Shown here: one piece after another, positions 9,181 through 19,260 of the stretch
How positions within the stretch are numbered: the first letter of the stretch is position 1
Layout: every line of letters starts with the position of its first letter
Source: Elysia marginata
Taxonomy: Eukaryota > Mollusca > Gastropoda > Plakobranchidae
DNA: 25,883 nucleotides
Assembly (NCBI GenBank): GCA_019649035.1
Contig: BMAT01005775.1
Span: 49,799 to 75,681, forward strand
Reading direction: 5' to 3'
Notes under the pieces: model-generated
The model's input: the letters and a program-made list of their open reading frames with translations, nothing else
What the model was told of the DNA's origin: nothing
Databases searched by the model: none
Translations under genes and position numbers: made by a program

Positions 9181-10122
9181 ACTATAATAATCATTAGGTT
9201 TCACAAGCGGTATTAAAATGATACTTATATGATTCAGTTGAATTTGGATACAAAGTCATCCATAAAATATAAAGATATAGATCTAGATTACAATCATTAC
9301 ATAAAATTGGTGGTACCCTGCCAGGGCTTTGCCGCTTGCACGTATGTCTTAGAGAGCTAGTCTAACTCTAAGACTATCTGTGATCTAAGTCTTGGAAAGT
9401 AAAATTCTCATTTTAATTTTACCTGGCTTTCTCTCAGTCTCCTTTCTTGTTTTTATACAACAAAGCACTTACAGATGCTACTAAGACAAATTTAGAAAAT
9501 AAAATTATAATAGGGCTATAGATCTAGATCGAAAGACCAACTAAATCATGTAAATGCCATGTATGCTCAAAGGTTTGAATTTATGAAAATCCTTTAGCAA
9601 CGAATTGATTATTGAATAAATATTGACATCTGGATTTATAGAAACAACAATGATTAAAAGATAAAGGCATTGACCTGGAAATGGCTAGATCTTATGTTTT
9701 CTTTTTAATTTAGAAACAACAATTTTGTTCGTCGAGCTGTAGTAGGTTGGCTACAGCTGTAGCATGGACTTTGCAGTTGTTATTTTTTCACTTTCAATTT
9801 GGCCAGGTAACCTCACACTTTCGTTTCATCTAGGTTTGCCTTTACGGCTGTGGCAGAAGCAAGCAGAATATTCTAAATCTGACCACTAAACTCTCGCAAA
9901 CTCTGAAACAAAAAATCGGCTAATTTATTTTTTTTTTCAAAATGAGAAAGACATGAAGTGAGAAGAATGAAATGATTAGTTTATAATACTACTGATAATA
10001 ATTGGCAACATCGCTGAGGCTGACAATGGGAGCCAACTCTTCATTGGCTTTTTCGAAAGTTTGATTAATAAGACTATGTCCCTTTATTTACCGCTTTTAA
10101 AAATAGAAAACAGGAAAAAAAA
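9181..10122. other. AT-rich intergenic sequence
   Basis: No gene seen. It contains TAGATCTAGATTACAATCATTA near 9285-9305 and a short inverted repeat AGCTGTAG/CTACAGCT at 9735-9758. It runs into the sequence gap. Confidence 0.35.
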
Positions 10123-10674
10123 NNNNNNNNNNNNNNNNNNNNNNNNNNNNNNNNNNNNNNNNNNNNNNNNNNNNNNNNNNNNNNNNNNNNNNNNNNNNNN
10201 NNNNNNNNNNNNNNNNNNNNNNNNNNNNNNNNNNNNNNNNNNNNNNNNNNNNNNNNNNNNNNNNNNNNNNNNNNNNNNNNNNNNNNNNNNNNNNNNNNNN
10301 NNNNNNNNNNNNNNNNNNNNNNNNNNNNNNNNNNNNNNNNNNNNNNNNNNNNNNNNNNNNNNNNNNNNNNNNNNNNNNNNNNNNNNNNNNNNNNNNNNNN
10401 NNNNNNNNNNNNNNNNNNNNNNNNNNNNNNNNNNNNNNNNNNNNNNNNNNNNNNNNNNNNNNNNNNNNNNNNNNNNNNNNNNNNNNNNNNNNNNNNNNNN
10501 NNNNNNNNNNNNNNNNNNNNNNNNNNNNNNNNNNNNNNNNNNNNNNNNNNNNNNNNNNNNNNNNNNNNNNNNNNNNNNNNNNNNNNNNNNNNNNNNNNNN
10601 NNNNNNNNNNNNNNNNNNNNNNNNNNNNNNNNNNNNNNNNNNNNNNNNNNNNNNNNNNNNNNNNNNNNNNNNNN
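10123..10674. other. Assembly gap (552 N)
   Basis: An unbroken run of N flanked by an A-rich run on the left and (ACT)n/(ATT)n on the right. Simple-sequence flanks suggest assembly stopped in a repeat. Any open frame drawn across it is an artefact. Confidence 0.99.
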
Positions 10675-10712
10675 ACTACTACTACTACTATTATTATTAA
10701 AGCGCTTAGGCC
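10675..10712. repeat. Trinucleotide microsatellite and SINE/LINE-tail-like motif
   Basis: ACT repeats turn into ATT repeats and then AAAGCGCTTAGGCC (10699-10712). The AAAGCGCTTAG core equals the tail of the SINE at 3690-4005, so the gap may hide another copy of that tail family. Confidence 0.5.
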
Positions 10713-10912
10713 TTGCGTGTAGATAGTAGTCACTAGTCAGTCTCCGCTCAAGAAATGGAAAGTGAGAGGTAGACAAGCAAAAGCGGAAAAAACGCGAGAG
10801 AGGTTGGTGAGGCGGGTAGGCTAAACACAGCGATCGCTCAGCTCAACTGCTGCACGATGTGGCCTAGATCTAGATCTGCGGCTTTGGGTTTGGTTTTCAC
10901 CTTTAGAAATTT

Positions 10913-10955
10913 CACCGTATTTCAGTCAGCTGTATTACCAAGAGCAGTTCAGTCG
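10913..10955 (+). promoter_or_regulatory. Candidate Inr + DPE core promoter for the RhoU-like gene
   Basis: TCAGTC (10922-10927) fits the arthropod-type initiator with A+1 at 10924. AGTCG at 10951-10955 occupies exactly +28 to +32 and fits the DPE consensus RGWYV. No TATA box lies around -30. If transcription starts here, a short non-coding exon could end at the donor-like sites near 10969 or 10973 and splice to 12035. The motifs are short, so chance is a real alternative. Confidence 0.25.
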
Positions 10956-10999
10956 TGAGAGCCTCGGAGGTCGGTATTTTACTGTTTAGTCTAGTATAG

Positions 11000-12013
11000 A
11001 TAATGATCTATAGAGCTTTTATTATATTCACCAGAGTGACGCACAGCATCCGTTATGTTATACTCGCCTCATTTCATTACATTCTAGTAATATGGATTTC
11101 TTTCGTAAATCTTGTTTATTCATTAACTGATTCGACCTGATGCCATAAACGGTCTAGATATTCCAGTGTTTAGGTTTTTTTTAAAATTAAAAATAATAGA
11201 ATCCAGTAGGCTAAGGTCCATTTAGCCTAATATATCTATCCTATATTCTAGATTGTGCAACATTAATTTTAAATTGATATTTAATATATTCTAAGTCTAG
11301 ATGTAGTCTTGTAGATAAATTTATCGTCGTTTACTAATTACTGTAGAGATAAAAATAACAGCAACAATGTACGGTAGCCAAGTTGTTAAGAATTATATCA
11401 TGGATAAATTAAAGTGCAGTCACGGTAACCACAGTTTCTACCTGACTTCTCACTCAAGATTATAGATCTAGATCTAGATCTAAATCGTGATTATGGCTAA
11501 TTTATAATGATATGTATAGGCCTGTGTTTATTTGGAAGCTTCATGATTGTCGCGATTCTATTAGTTATGACTCGCCCTGAAAATCTGCATTTTTTGTGTT
11601 TTTATATAGTTCAGGTCTCTCAAATGTAAAGGATGTACTTTTTTTGTTTCTCTTTTTCCGATAAATTCTGACGATTGTACACGTTTATTTAGATTCAAAT
11701 TGCTATCAACCAGGAGAAAGCAAATCAGTTTAATTTTATATGAATGGCTTTAACTTTAAGCTGTGACTGAAGTTTTGTTTTAAATATTTGATATAATTTC
11801 TAGTTTTGCATCGATTGGATTTGGATAGCTCGATTAAAACTCAAGTCTTCACATCTACAGCATAAATTGTAGGCCAATCTGTAATGGTGATTGTTTTTAA
11901 TAAACTTTAACCTCGGTATAGATTCAAGGTGAAAACTGTGTTTATGCTACTGGATAAAGGAAGATATTGAACTACGTTACCAAGCAACCCGCGGCCTAAA
12001 CAAGTGAATCGAC
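11000..12013 (+). other. Probable 5'-UTR intron or upstream flank of the RhoU-like gene
   Basis: AT-rich, without coding signal. It includes the AGATCT microsatellite at 11462-11482. The acceptor at its right end (12034) suggests that at least part is intronic. Confidence 0.35.
11462..11482. repeat. (AGATCT)n hexamer microsatellite
   Basis: ATAGATCTAGATCTAGATCT forms about three hexamer units. Shorter TAGATCTAGATC runs occur near 9285, 9521 and 10866. I associate this motif family with gastropod genomes, which is one reason for the suggested host. Confidence 0.8.
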
Positions 12014-12110
12014 TTTCTTTTTATTATTATTTAGCTGCATTATAGAGTGTCCGAGCTACAGTACAACGTATACATGAGTCGCTTTCGATCCGGAGGGCTG
12101 GGGATCTAAA
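12014..12110 (+). other. Splice acceptor and 5' UTR of RhoU-like gene
   Basis: A strong pyrimidine tract, TTTCTTTTTATTATTATTTAG, ends at 12034, so the coding-start exon probably begins at 12035 with 76 bases of 5' UTR. An in-frame TGA at 12075-12077 rules out N-terminal extension of the main frame beyond 12078. This implies an upstream non-coding exon, not located with certainty. Confidence 0.5.
12074..12109 (+). promoter_or_regulatory. uORF of 11 codons ending one base before the main start codon
   Basis: ATG at 12074 opens [11 protein letters not shown] and stops with TAA at 12107-12109. One base (A12110) then separates it from the main ATG at 12111. A scanning ribosome would meet this ATG first (context TATAC-ATG-A, weak at -3), so leaky scanning or reinitiation would set GTPase output. 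The sequence is direct observation; the regulatory role is inference. Confidence 0.5.
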
Positions 12111-12435
12111 ATGCCTCCACACACGCCCGTGATGGATCACAGCACAAACTTACTTCCCGACTCAGAGTCTAACAAGGGTTCCATTGAAGGACATACCCCA
12201 CCAGGGTCCTCTGGACAAACCCCTCGGACTGTACCCAATGGAACACCCAATGGAACCCCAAAGGGAACGCCCAATGGTTCCCCGTGTGCAGCCCCAATCC
12301 GCAATCCCCCCTCCAGCAAGGTGAAATGTGTGTTGGTAGGGGACGGGGCGGTGGGGAAGACAAGCTTGATCGTGAGCTATACAACAAATGGATACCCTAC
12401 CGAATACATGCCCACGGCCTTCGATGACTACTCAG
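12111..12435 (+). CDS. RHOU: RhoU/Wrch-1-like atypical Rho GTPase, coding exon 1 (partial gene)
   Basis: It encodes residues 1-108 plus the first base of codon 109. Residues 1-68 are a Pro/Gly/Thr/Ser-rich, probably disordered tail beginning MPP, as in vertebrate RhoU. Residues 71-108 are the Rho fold start: [14 protein letters not shown] (P-loop, G77-T84) and switch [17 protein letters not shown], with T102 equivalent to Rac1 T35. Y95 stands at the Rac1 F28 position, as in RhoU; the NGYPTEY(I/M)PTAFD signature separates RhoU from Rac/Cdc42 (NAFPGEYIPTVFD) and from RhoV. RhoU-type enzymes exchange nucleotide quickly and act on actin, adhesion and Wnt-linked morphogenesis through PAK/Par6-type effectors. 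The donor is CAG|GTGAGC (phase 1). The start is the first ATG, just behind an in-frame stop. Unlike human RhoU, the tail shows no clear PPxPPR-type SH3-binding site. RhoV is the less likely alternative. Confidence 0.95.
12237..12284 (+). repeat. Coding 12-bp tandem repeat, (N/K)G(T/S)P x 4
   Basis: Residues 43-58 read [16 protein letters not shown], from four 12-base units (AATGGAACACCC and variants). Differences are mainly at third positions plus AAG for AAT and TCC for ACC. It sits in the N-terminal tail of the GTPase and probably grew by slippage. The S/T-P pairs are potential proline-directed phosphorylation sites. Confidence 0.85.
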
Positions 12436-14823
12436 GTGAGCTTTAGTTAAAGCTTGTGTATGGAGCTCTTTTAGATTACACAATGTATTGTTGAACTTAA
12501 AATACTTTGGTCCAATTAACACCCCCCCCCCAAAAAAAAAAACAAAAAAAAATCAGAACTCTCCATACGTTTATTCATTTTTTTATTGAAAGTTTTCTTT
12601 TAAACGTGGCTAAAAGCAGCATTTGGGATAGATAAAATGGAAAGGGAGAGGGGATTGGGGGGTCGGGAGAGGGTATGTTCCCTTACTTTGACATGTTACC
12701 TGAGAAATGGGAATTTTGCATGATTCATGTTATTTCTCTCAGTGGGAGTACGTTACTCTTGCTCACCTACTCTTGCTCACCGCTGTACAGTGAGTGAAAG
12801 ATGATTGAGGTGGGCCTGCATATCAACAATCCCGTATGAATCAGGTCTAAATTTACCTTAATTGTGTTAGAAATATAATGTCCTTATACCAACCGATCAT
12901 CCAAACCTAGAGTCATCTCTCATCTCTGTATCATGTGTATCATTGTTTTGTTATAGGCCGGTCATCTTGCAACCGGTTGCTTTTCAGCTATTTTATTATT
13001 TTATGATCGAAATCATACGAACAGCTAGTTAGTTTATCTATACAGATTTTTTATATCTTTTTTTAGGGGGGGGAGGGGCTGCTTAGCTTTCTACCTAGAT
13101 CACCAAGACCACAACTGTTGTGTTTTTGGCTACGCAGGAGTGAAAGGCATTTCTAAATCACTGGAAACGGATGAGATAAAAAACCAATCAAAACAAAATA
13201 AGGCAGGACGGAAAGGCGGCAACACATAGGCCTCAGCTTTGCTTAAAAAATCATAACCCAAAGCCTAAAACATTTATAGAAAGGTACATATACCTTACAG
13301 AAATAGATAGAGCGCAATTGTTCTCTTCATTTAATCTTAACTAATAGCTAGGCCTATTTCATTAAATTGTGCACGAGATGACCTAGGCCAACTTGGCAAT
13401 TGCACGACTGCTGCTGACACAGTGATGAAAGTATGATTGTTTACTGATATAGTGATAAGGAAGCAACAGGAATGGTTAGGGAAAGTGAGGCTTATGTGCT
13501 CTCCTGTCTTAGTTTCATTTTCTTCTACGGTATTGATTCTAATGATAGAAATGGACAATCCGTAGAGTTGCTGTGGAAAGAAGAGGAAACCCTAGGGTTC
13601 AAGGAAGAATTTTGGGAAAAAAAATCAAGAAGATCTTTTATTTGTTAAGAAGTAAAGCAGTGTGAAAAAGCAGGCAATTGGTGGGGTTAAACCGCTTATC
13701 TTATTTAACTACATGTATTCACGTATTCTCCATGACATTATCTCTCCCCCCCCCCCAACTCATATTGAATGTGTGCTTGTTCTTTAAATTTTTTCTCAAG
13801 CAAGTTGCGAAAAAAAGTTATAATTCTAATTTAACTATGACACAACCACCGCTGTCTCTGAATTGCTACACCCAATCGGAAGAACCTGCAACTAAAGAAA
13901 AACCTTTTTAATAATAATAGATAGTTAGATGTGTGTCACCTATCGCCTTTCAAAGGATGTAGCTACTAGCTATGAGTAATCGTCACTGGTTGTACGAGCA
14001 TATGGGTCCCGGTTTCTATATTAAACGCACTTGTCATGCAAGGCAATGTAGCAAAATTCTACACTTACTTTTAGTCATCCATCTGTTCAATGTCAGTAGC
14101 GAGCCAGATATGCTATTAATACATGTCTGTATTTGTGCAAATTATGCCAACAAGATTGAAGGAGAGCCATTGTTACTTATTAATTACGATTAATCAACCG
14201 CCCGCATCGATTTGAACGTGTTGATCCCAACAGTCACTGGTTCATTTCTGTTAATGAATGTGGATTTTATAATTTTATCAGAGCACTTACCAGCAATAAG
14301 AAGATAATTGCATTTATTGTAGTAGTAAACCTTTTCTTTTTTTTCTTTTTGCCTATTTCGTCTGAATTATGGATTTTAATCCCTGATAGGTAGGCTGTGC
14401 AGCCTGCCATGATTGTGGTGTAAGATTGTTAGTTGTCCCATGTGTGTACGTAGTATCTTTGTGGTAAGCCACGGTTTATGGTTGCTTGGACTGAGTCAGA
14501 GTCTGAGCTATCAGTACCCTAATGTGTTCATTAACCCAAGAGTTTGCGGCTGTATAAGGGTCCATTGTTGTTGATATCCTGATGTTATCGCTAATATCTA
14601 AATCTATCAAAGAAGAGGGGGGTGAAGGGGCGATGCTTGAACAAAAACTTCTCTATTTAAATTTGATGTTTATATATAGATCGCTTGTACTTCCCAATCA
14701 ATAAAAATTAATTTCCTAGACGAAAAGGGAAAAAAAAGGGTGCTGGTGAATGAGTTTTCTCAGTAGATGTTGTAGTACAAATATAATTTCTGAAAATATT
14801 TTTGTATTTTTTTTTCTCTGCAG
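12436..14823 (+). other. Intron 1 of RhoU-like gene
   Basis: Bounded by GTGAGC at 12436 and a long pyrimidine tract, TTTTTTTTTCTCTGCAG, ending at 14823. It is phase 1, 2388 bp long. It contains a C10/A-rich low-complexity run (12521-12551), C-runs near 13080 and 13750, a small tandem duplication ACTCTTGCTCACC (about 12754-12781), and no recognisable nested gene. Open frames at 13337-13558 (minus), 13678-13911 and 13972-14193 (plus) lack any motif. Confidence 0.9.
12521..12551. repeat. Low-complexity C10 then A-rich run
   Basis: A run of C followed by A with single C interruptions, typical of replication slippage and a likely site of sequencing error. It lies in intron 1. Confidence 0.9.
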
Positions 14824-14882
14824 TTGTGGTTACCGTGGATAACAAACCTATACAAATGCAGCTCTGTGATACAGCCGGCCAG
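14824..14882 (+). CDS. RHOU: RhoU/Wrch-1-like GTPase, coding exon 2
   Basis: With the last base of exon 1 it encodes VVVTVDNKPIQMQLCDTAGQ, residues 109-128. It matches human RhoU VVSVDGRPVRLQLCDTAGQ and ends on the G3 motif DTAGQ, whose Gln128 equals Rac1 Q61, the GTP-hydrolysis residue. The donor CAG|GTAAGC gives a phase-0 junction, so the next exon should begin with an Asp-Glu-Phe-Asp-like segment. Exons 1 and 2 together code for exactly 128 residues without a break. I found neither the NKxD/TQxD-SAL half of the G domain nor a C-terminal CCFV-like lipidation motif downstream in the window, so the gene is cut by the right edge. It looks functional as far as seen. Confidence 0.93.
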
Positions 14883-15394
14883 GTAAGCTATAAGATTATT
14901 AACTGTACCTTTCTGTTGATGTTGTTAGTACTTCTGTGCCGATGGTGCCTATATGACACGTTAAGGTGGTGGTTGAATAGATAAGCGAGCGAGAAAAACA
15001 CTCAACTATCTGGAGATCTTACGGAGGAAAATCACATGTATGCACATCAGATTCTTTTAGTTATACCCACCACTGACCACCAGCCACCGTAAGCAGAGTA
15101 GGATGTGATAGTGGCAAGCCTTGTAATGTAAACGGCTTCCAAGTTAATAATATGGGTGTCATGTTTGTCTTCTCTTTATGCGGTTTCTTGAAGTTCGCTT
15201 TCTCCTGGTTGTGCCCACATCGCGTAACGTCTTTCTTTTAAAATTTGGCCCGTGTAATGTTGCGGCATGTCGTTCTCTTGGTTTTTATTGGCTTTGTGTA
15301 CTTCTGCTGCGGACTTGTTTCATAAGCGAGTTTTCATTCGTTATGCAAGAAGCGACTGTTATTGTTTTCATATATGGACTTGTGAGATAACGTT

Positions 15395-15414
15395 TGACGT
15401 CATAATAATTATGA
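15395..15414. promoter_or_regulatory. CRE-like palindrome next to an AT palindrome
   Basis: TGACGTCA (15395-15402), the full CREB/ATF site, overlaps TCATAATAATTATGA (15400-15414), a near-palindrome. Both lie early in intron 2. Binding activity is only inferred from the motif. Confidence 0.25.
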
Positions 15415-16323
15415 TCCGAAAAAGTCATGACCTGTCCTTTATCATGTTTATATAATATTTTCTTATCGCATCATTTGAGCTCTGGGTGACTCGATATGAA
15501 ACATTGACGCTGTAAGTGTAACGTGCATGTCAATGAACCCAGCGTACTTCCACTTATTGAATGGATGCGTTCGTGTTCTTGGGCCTGCATTACTAATCTC
15601 TCATGCAGACCTAAGATGTCTTTCACTCGTTAAGCTGGTGTTATATTGCCCACTCTAAATCCTACCTGATCGGAGGTTTTCTAACAATCCTATTTCTACC
15701 CTTGCCTACCCTTGCCACTACAAGTGATGACAATTAATTGAAATCTTCCTTTTTGAAGAGACGATGGCCACTGCCTATGTGAGTGCACGTGGTAAGAGGC
15801 TTTTCCCCAACCAATTGCCACCCTATTGGGTATTTTATTTGTACTTAAAAGTTCTGTATTATTCTACATTGTATCCGTGGCCTTAGCTTCCGTGTCATTG
15901 TTTATCTTTAAAAAGGCCGGGGGAGGGGTGGGAGGTTTATCGTGTTTGAAATTAGCACAGGTTACCTTTGCTTGTTGCTTTATTAAATTTTCCTACTAAA
16001 ATGTTCTCTAAATCTTTGATTATACTGTTATTGTTCAAGGTGGTGAGCATATTATTTTAGCCTGTGCTGATATTACTGTCTCGCGAGACGCAGTTCTAAA
16101 ACATACGGCATGACATCGTCGTATCTAATCAAACCTATTTTTCACGTTAAAAGTTTTCCTTTCATTATCATATTTACCCGAAGGCATAAAATTTTTAAGC
16201 TAATGAAAGCGCAACAAGGTAATTGCCAAGGTTTCAGTTTTATAGATTCGTCCCTTTTGTAAGCTTTTTAAAAACATTATCTTAAAAAAAAAACAAAACA
16301 AAAAACAAACATAGCTGACATAC

Positions 16324-16352
16324 AGCTGCGCGCGTCAGGTACGCGCTAAGCT
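16324..16352. other. Short GC-rich hairpin
   Basis: GCGCGT (16330-16335) pairs with ACGCGC (16341-16346) around a CAGGT loop, and outer AGCT segments (16324-16327, 16349-16352) pair across a 2x2 internal loop. No known RNA class fits. Confidence 0.3.
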
Positions 16353-18126
16353 CAGCTTCATGTCTATGTGCACGTATGCTAAGTTTATCACGCTCAAATG
16401 ACCCACACAATAAATTATTTTTCTACTGCGGTTACATAGAAAGTAGGTCTGCGCTGTCTTGGAATGTCTTGGCCCGGCTAGACAGTGCTGAACTTGTGCT
16501 AGTTTGGTTTTCACTAACGTTAATTTTCACCTTCGTCGGTCCTTGATCTCCTGTTGGTGTTTTGTCCGCATGTGACTGTGTGGGGTGCGGTCACAGTGCA
16601 GTGTTGCGTGTCAACCGGTTCTGAAGGTCTAACCGCCGTGGCGGGACCAGGAACCTCGCCAAATTTAATGCAATGAATAATATTTGAGCACATTAGTATG
16701 TTTAGGGGATTTTGATGAGAATATTGTACATTTTGTCCCTGTGCCTGCTTGCCTGTGGATCTGTCTATCTTGTAACCGATCTTAAAAAAACCAACATGTT
16801 TATTATAAATACACCTCCATTTCTCTGATTTGTGTCCTCCTATTCTCCCCCCCTCCTTTTTTCCTCGCTCCAATGAAAAACCTGCATCTGATAAATATTC
16901 CCTATCCTGGCACACTCTTAGATACTTTCGTGAAGATATACATGTAAGGTCGATACATTATAACGACACCAATAGCTAACGTCTCCTTCAAAACTTTCAC
17001 GTTGGCAGGCCGAAATTCTCAATCTTCTTCTTAATAAGAAAGCAAAAACAAAAAGAGAAACGTACATTTTCAAGACTTTGTTGCATCTAGCTAGCTAAGA
17101 CTAAATGCTTGGAGAGTTCCGGTGAGTTGTGACAGTGGCGATCTGACAATTAACAGTAACCCCAACGCCGCATTGAGTACGGTGGCCTAGACAGTAACCC
17201 AGAACATTCGCACATAAGTAACAGTTGCTGGCCTGAGTCATAAATACACCTAGGATTCTCCGTTGAGCTGAACTGGATCGTACTGTTTAAATGCCTGCTT
17301 GTCTTTACTGACAGTTTAGTGACTGCCCCAGCTGTATTTCTATAAATAACGACGAGGCGGCATATTGACCTTGATAAAGAGCGTTATAATCAATGTAATG
17401 TCACCACATTGTGGACGTATCAATCGATTTTTTGTAGCCTAATTAGTCACGCATTGATGTAAATTATCGCATTGAAGTTTAGAAATACCAACCGACCACT
17501 TATGATTGTGCGTTTGAGTTTGTTAAGCACAGTGTATTGAAATCAAGAAACATGGTTGTAGCAGTTTGTGGGTTTTTCAACAGTGTAACACCCAGCTTTC
17601 AGTTGTCAATATGAACTATTTGCTGTTCAAAATAAATAATCGCGTAATTAAGGTTTTATACAATCCACCGTGGATGTTTTTAGTGTACGCCCTGTATCTC
17701 CCTACCTTACAATTTTATCTCATAAACCTTGCCCACGCATTGATCACGCTTAAACTATTTATAGAGCCGTTGAGACAGCCAGTTGTTACATACTGCTATT
17801 ATTAACTCTTCATAATGAATTTCAGCTCGCTTTGTCATTGATTTCATAGTCCTTGATGTTTGGGTCAATGATCCCTATCTTGTTGACCTATTTATTTTGT
17901 GTGTGTCATTGCCAACGCTACCTGTGTGTGCTCTGTGTACAATCGATAGGCATCTTCGATCAGGCATGCCAAAATTTCAGGTTTTTTTCACCCATTTATT
18001 GTTTAGTGCACAACATGTGTCTATGCACTTTTGTATACAAGATGCAATAATAGACTTATGTTCAGTTGTTTTTCTTTTCAAAATTATTTGACATCCCTAG
18101 CCCTGCTCTATGCCAATCCCAATGTA

Positions 18127-18225
18127 ACCTCCGTTTTTATTTTTAACTGTGGAGAAAATTGCTGAGTATGATTACGACGAATATAAGTGCCCGAACTGCT
18201 ATAGAACAAACTCAATAACTCGGTA
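18127..18225 (+). other. Possible small exon or fossil encoding a PHD-finger tail
   Basis: One frame reads TVEKIAEYDYDEYKCPNCYR, then TNSITR and a stop that overlaps a donor-like site (CG|GTAAAA at 18223/18224). The [DE]-Y-x-C-P-x-C ending with acidic residues in front is how many PHD fingers (BPTF, PHF2/8, CFP1-type) close, supplying the last zinc-binding Cys pair. A pyrimidine-rich stretch and an AG (GTGGAG, about 18154) lie before it, so an exon starting near 18155 is conceivable. The rest of a PHD finger was not found nearby. It could be a cassette exon, a stray exon of another gene or chance. Confidence 0.3.
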
Positions 18226-18589
18226 AAACTTCGTATTTTCTAGAGAGCCCTAATCAAACGAAGCGAATGTAAAAAAGTGATTTGAAAGAAATTTATTTCA
18301 AGATGAACGCCGTCTGTGTTGTATAAGTTTTAACTTTACAATTGGCTGCAAACATTAAAACTCACTCGCTGTGTCTGCAGTCTGTCGGGGCTCGATGATT
18401 TTTTGTTTTATATTATTATAATTTAATTTCAAATTTTATTTTGTCTTCACATATAGCGAGAGTGTTGTAAAGATAAGTTTATTGTTACTGAGACATTGAA
18501 ATAAAGCATTACATGGAGACAATGAACTTAAACATCACATAGATCGATTTCTTTGCTTAAAGATGATTCATTTGGCAGATAATGTGTAT

Positions 18590-19260
18590 TGTTGTGGGTT
18601 TTGGTCGATCTGGGTTTTACTCGGTGTGTCGTCTGACACGTCATTCTGACGCGCTGTGCTTGGTTCCCCCGTCCCCACCCCTTGTCTACCAGGACCTTAC
18701 GTTCAGGAATGATGAATGAAAGTCTCGGGGCCAGCCGAAATGAGTCAGATATATCGGAAATTTTAGGTTGAGAAATTAAAAGTAGGAATCATCCTGTTAG
18801 AGCTAAAGATGGCGCATCAGACAGGTCTAACGTAGCCGCCAGCCGGCGGGCCACTGTGTTGTGTAGAGGTAGAGGCCTAGAGGGGTTGTGTGTGTCTCCA
18901 GCTGGTTGTTCGAGGCTTACCGGTCACCAGTGGGTCACCTGGCTGCGTGCGTGCGTGTGTGTGCTCAGTGAGGCACAGTCATGACAGTCCACCTACCTTG
19001 ACAGCCAGGGACCAGGCCGTGCCCACGTCACACCTTTGATCTTTCGCTGTCCAAGGCCGGCCAAGGCCAAGAACTTCAGCGGGGCTTGGTGTAATGAAAC
19101 GCTGCACTGACTGACTAGAGTCGAGGCCCTCGGTGTCGCAATGTTGGACTTTCTGGTGTCAAGTGGTTGTACGAGAAAGAAAAGTAATTCACTCGTTGAC
19201 TTTTTGGTTCTCATCCCCTGTTGGAGCACTGTCCACCTTTTGTATTAACTGTTGCGGCTT
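18590..19260. other. GC-richer, CpG-containing block within presumed intron 2
   Basis: Composition rises well above the surrounding AT-rich sequence, with a GCGTGCGTGCGTGTGTGTG run near 18943-18962 and several short C- or G-runs. No coding frame is convincing. It could be an intronic regulatory region or an old insertion. Confidence 0.3.

Noticed and set aside
10061-10776. Open frames of about 220 codons spanning the N run
   Set aside because: They consist almost entirely of unknown bases and exist only because N cannot encode a stop.
12137-12387. Minus-strand frames of 60 and 72 codons opposite GTPase exon 1
   Set aside because: Antisense shadows of a GC-rich repetitive coding exon; they contain only the reverse of the NGTP repeat.
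14802-14984. Continuous 60-codon frame starting MYFFFSAVV
   Set aside because: It reads through the acceptor and donor of GTPase exon 2. Only 14824-14882 matches the Rho family.
14961-15092. 132-bp MITE with TTA(A/C)GGTGG ends
   Set aside because: The inverted ends match only partly and need a gap; no target duplication is seen.
16520-16915. 131-codon minus-strand frame
   Set aside because: No domain, mixed composition and no splice or start support. A GEVPGP stretch recalls 2A-like NPGP but lacks the required residues.
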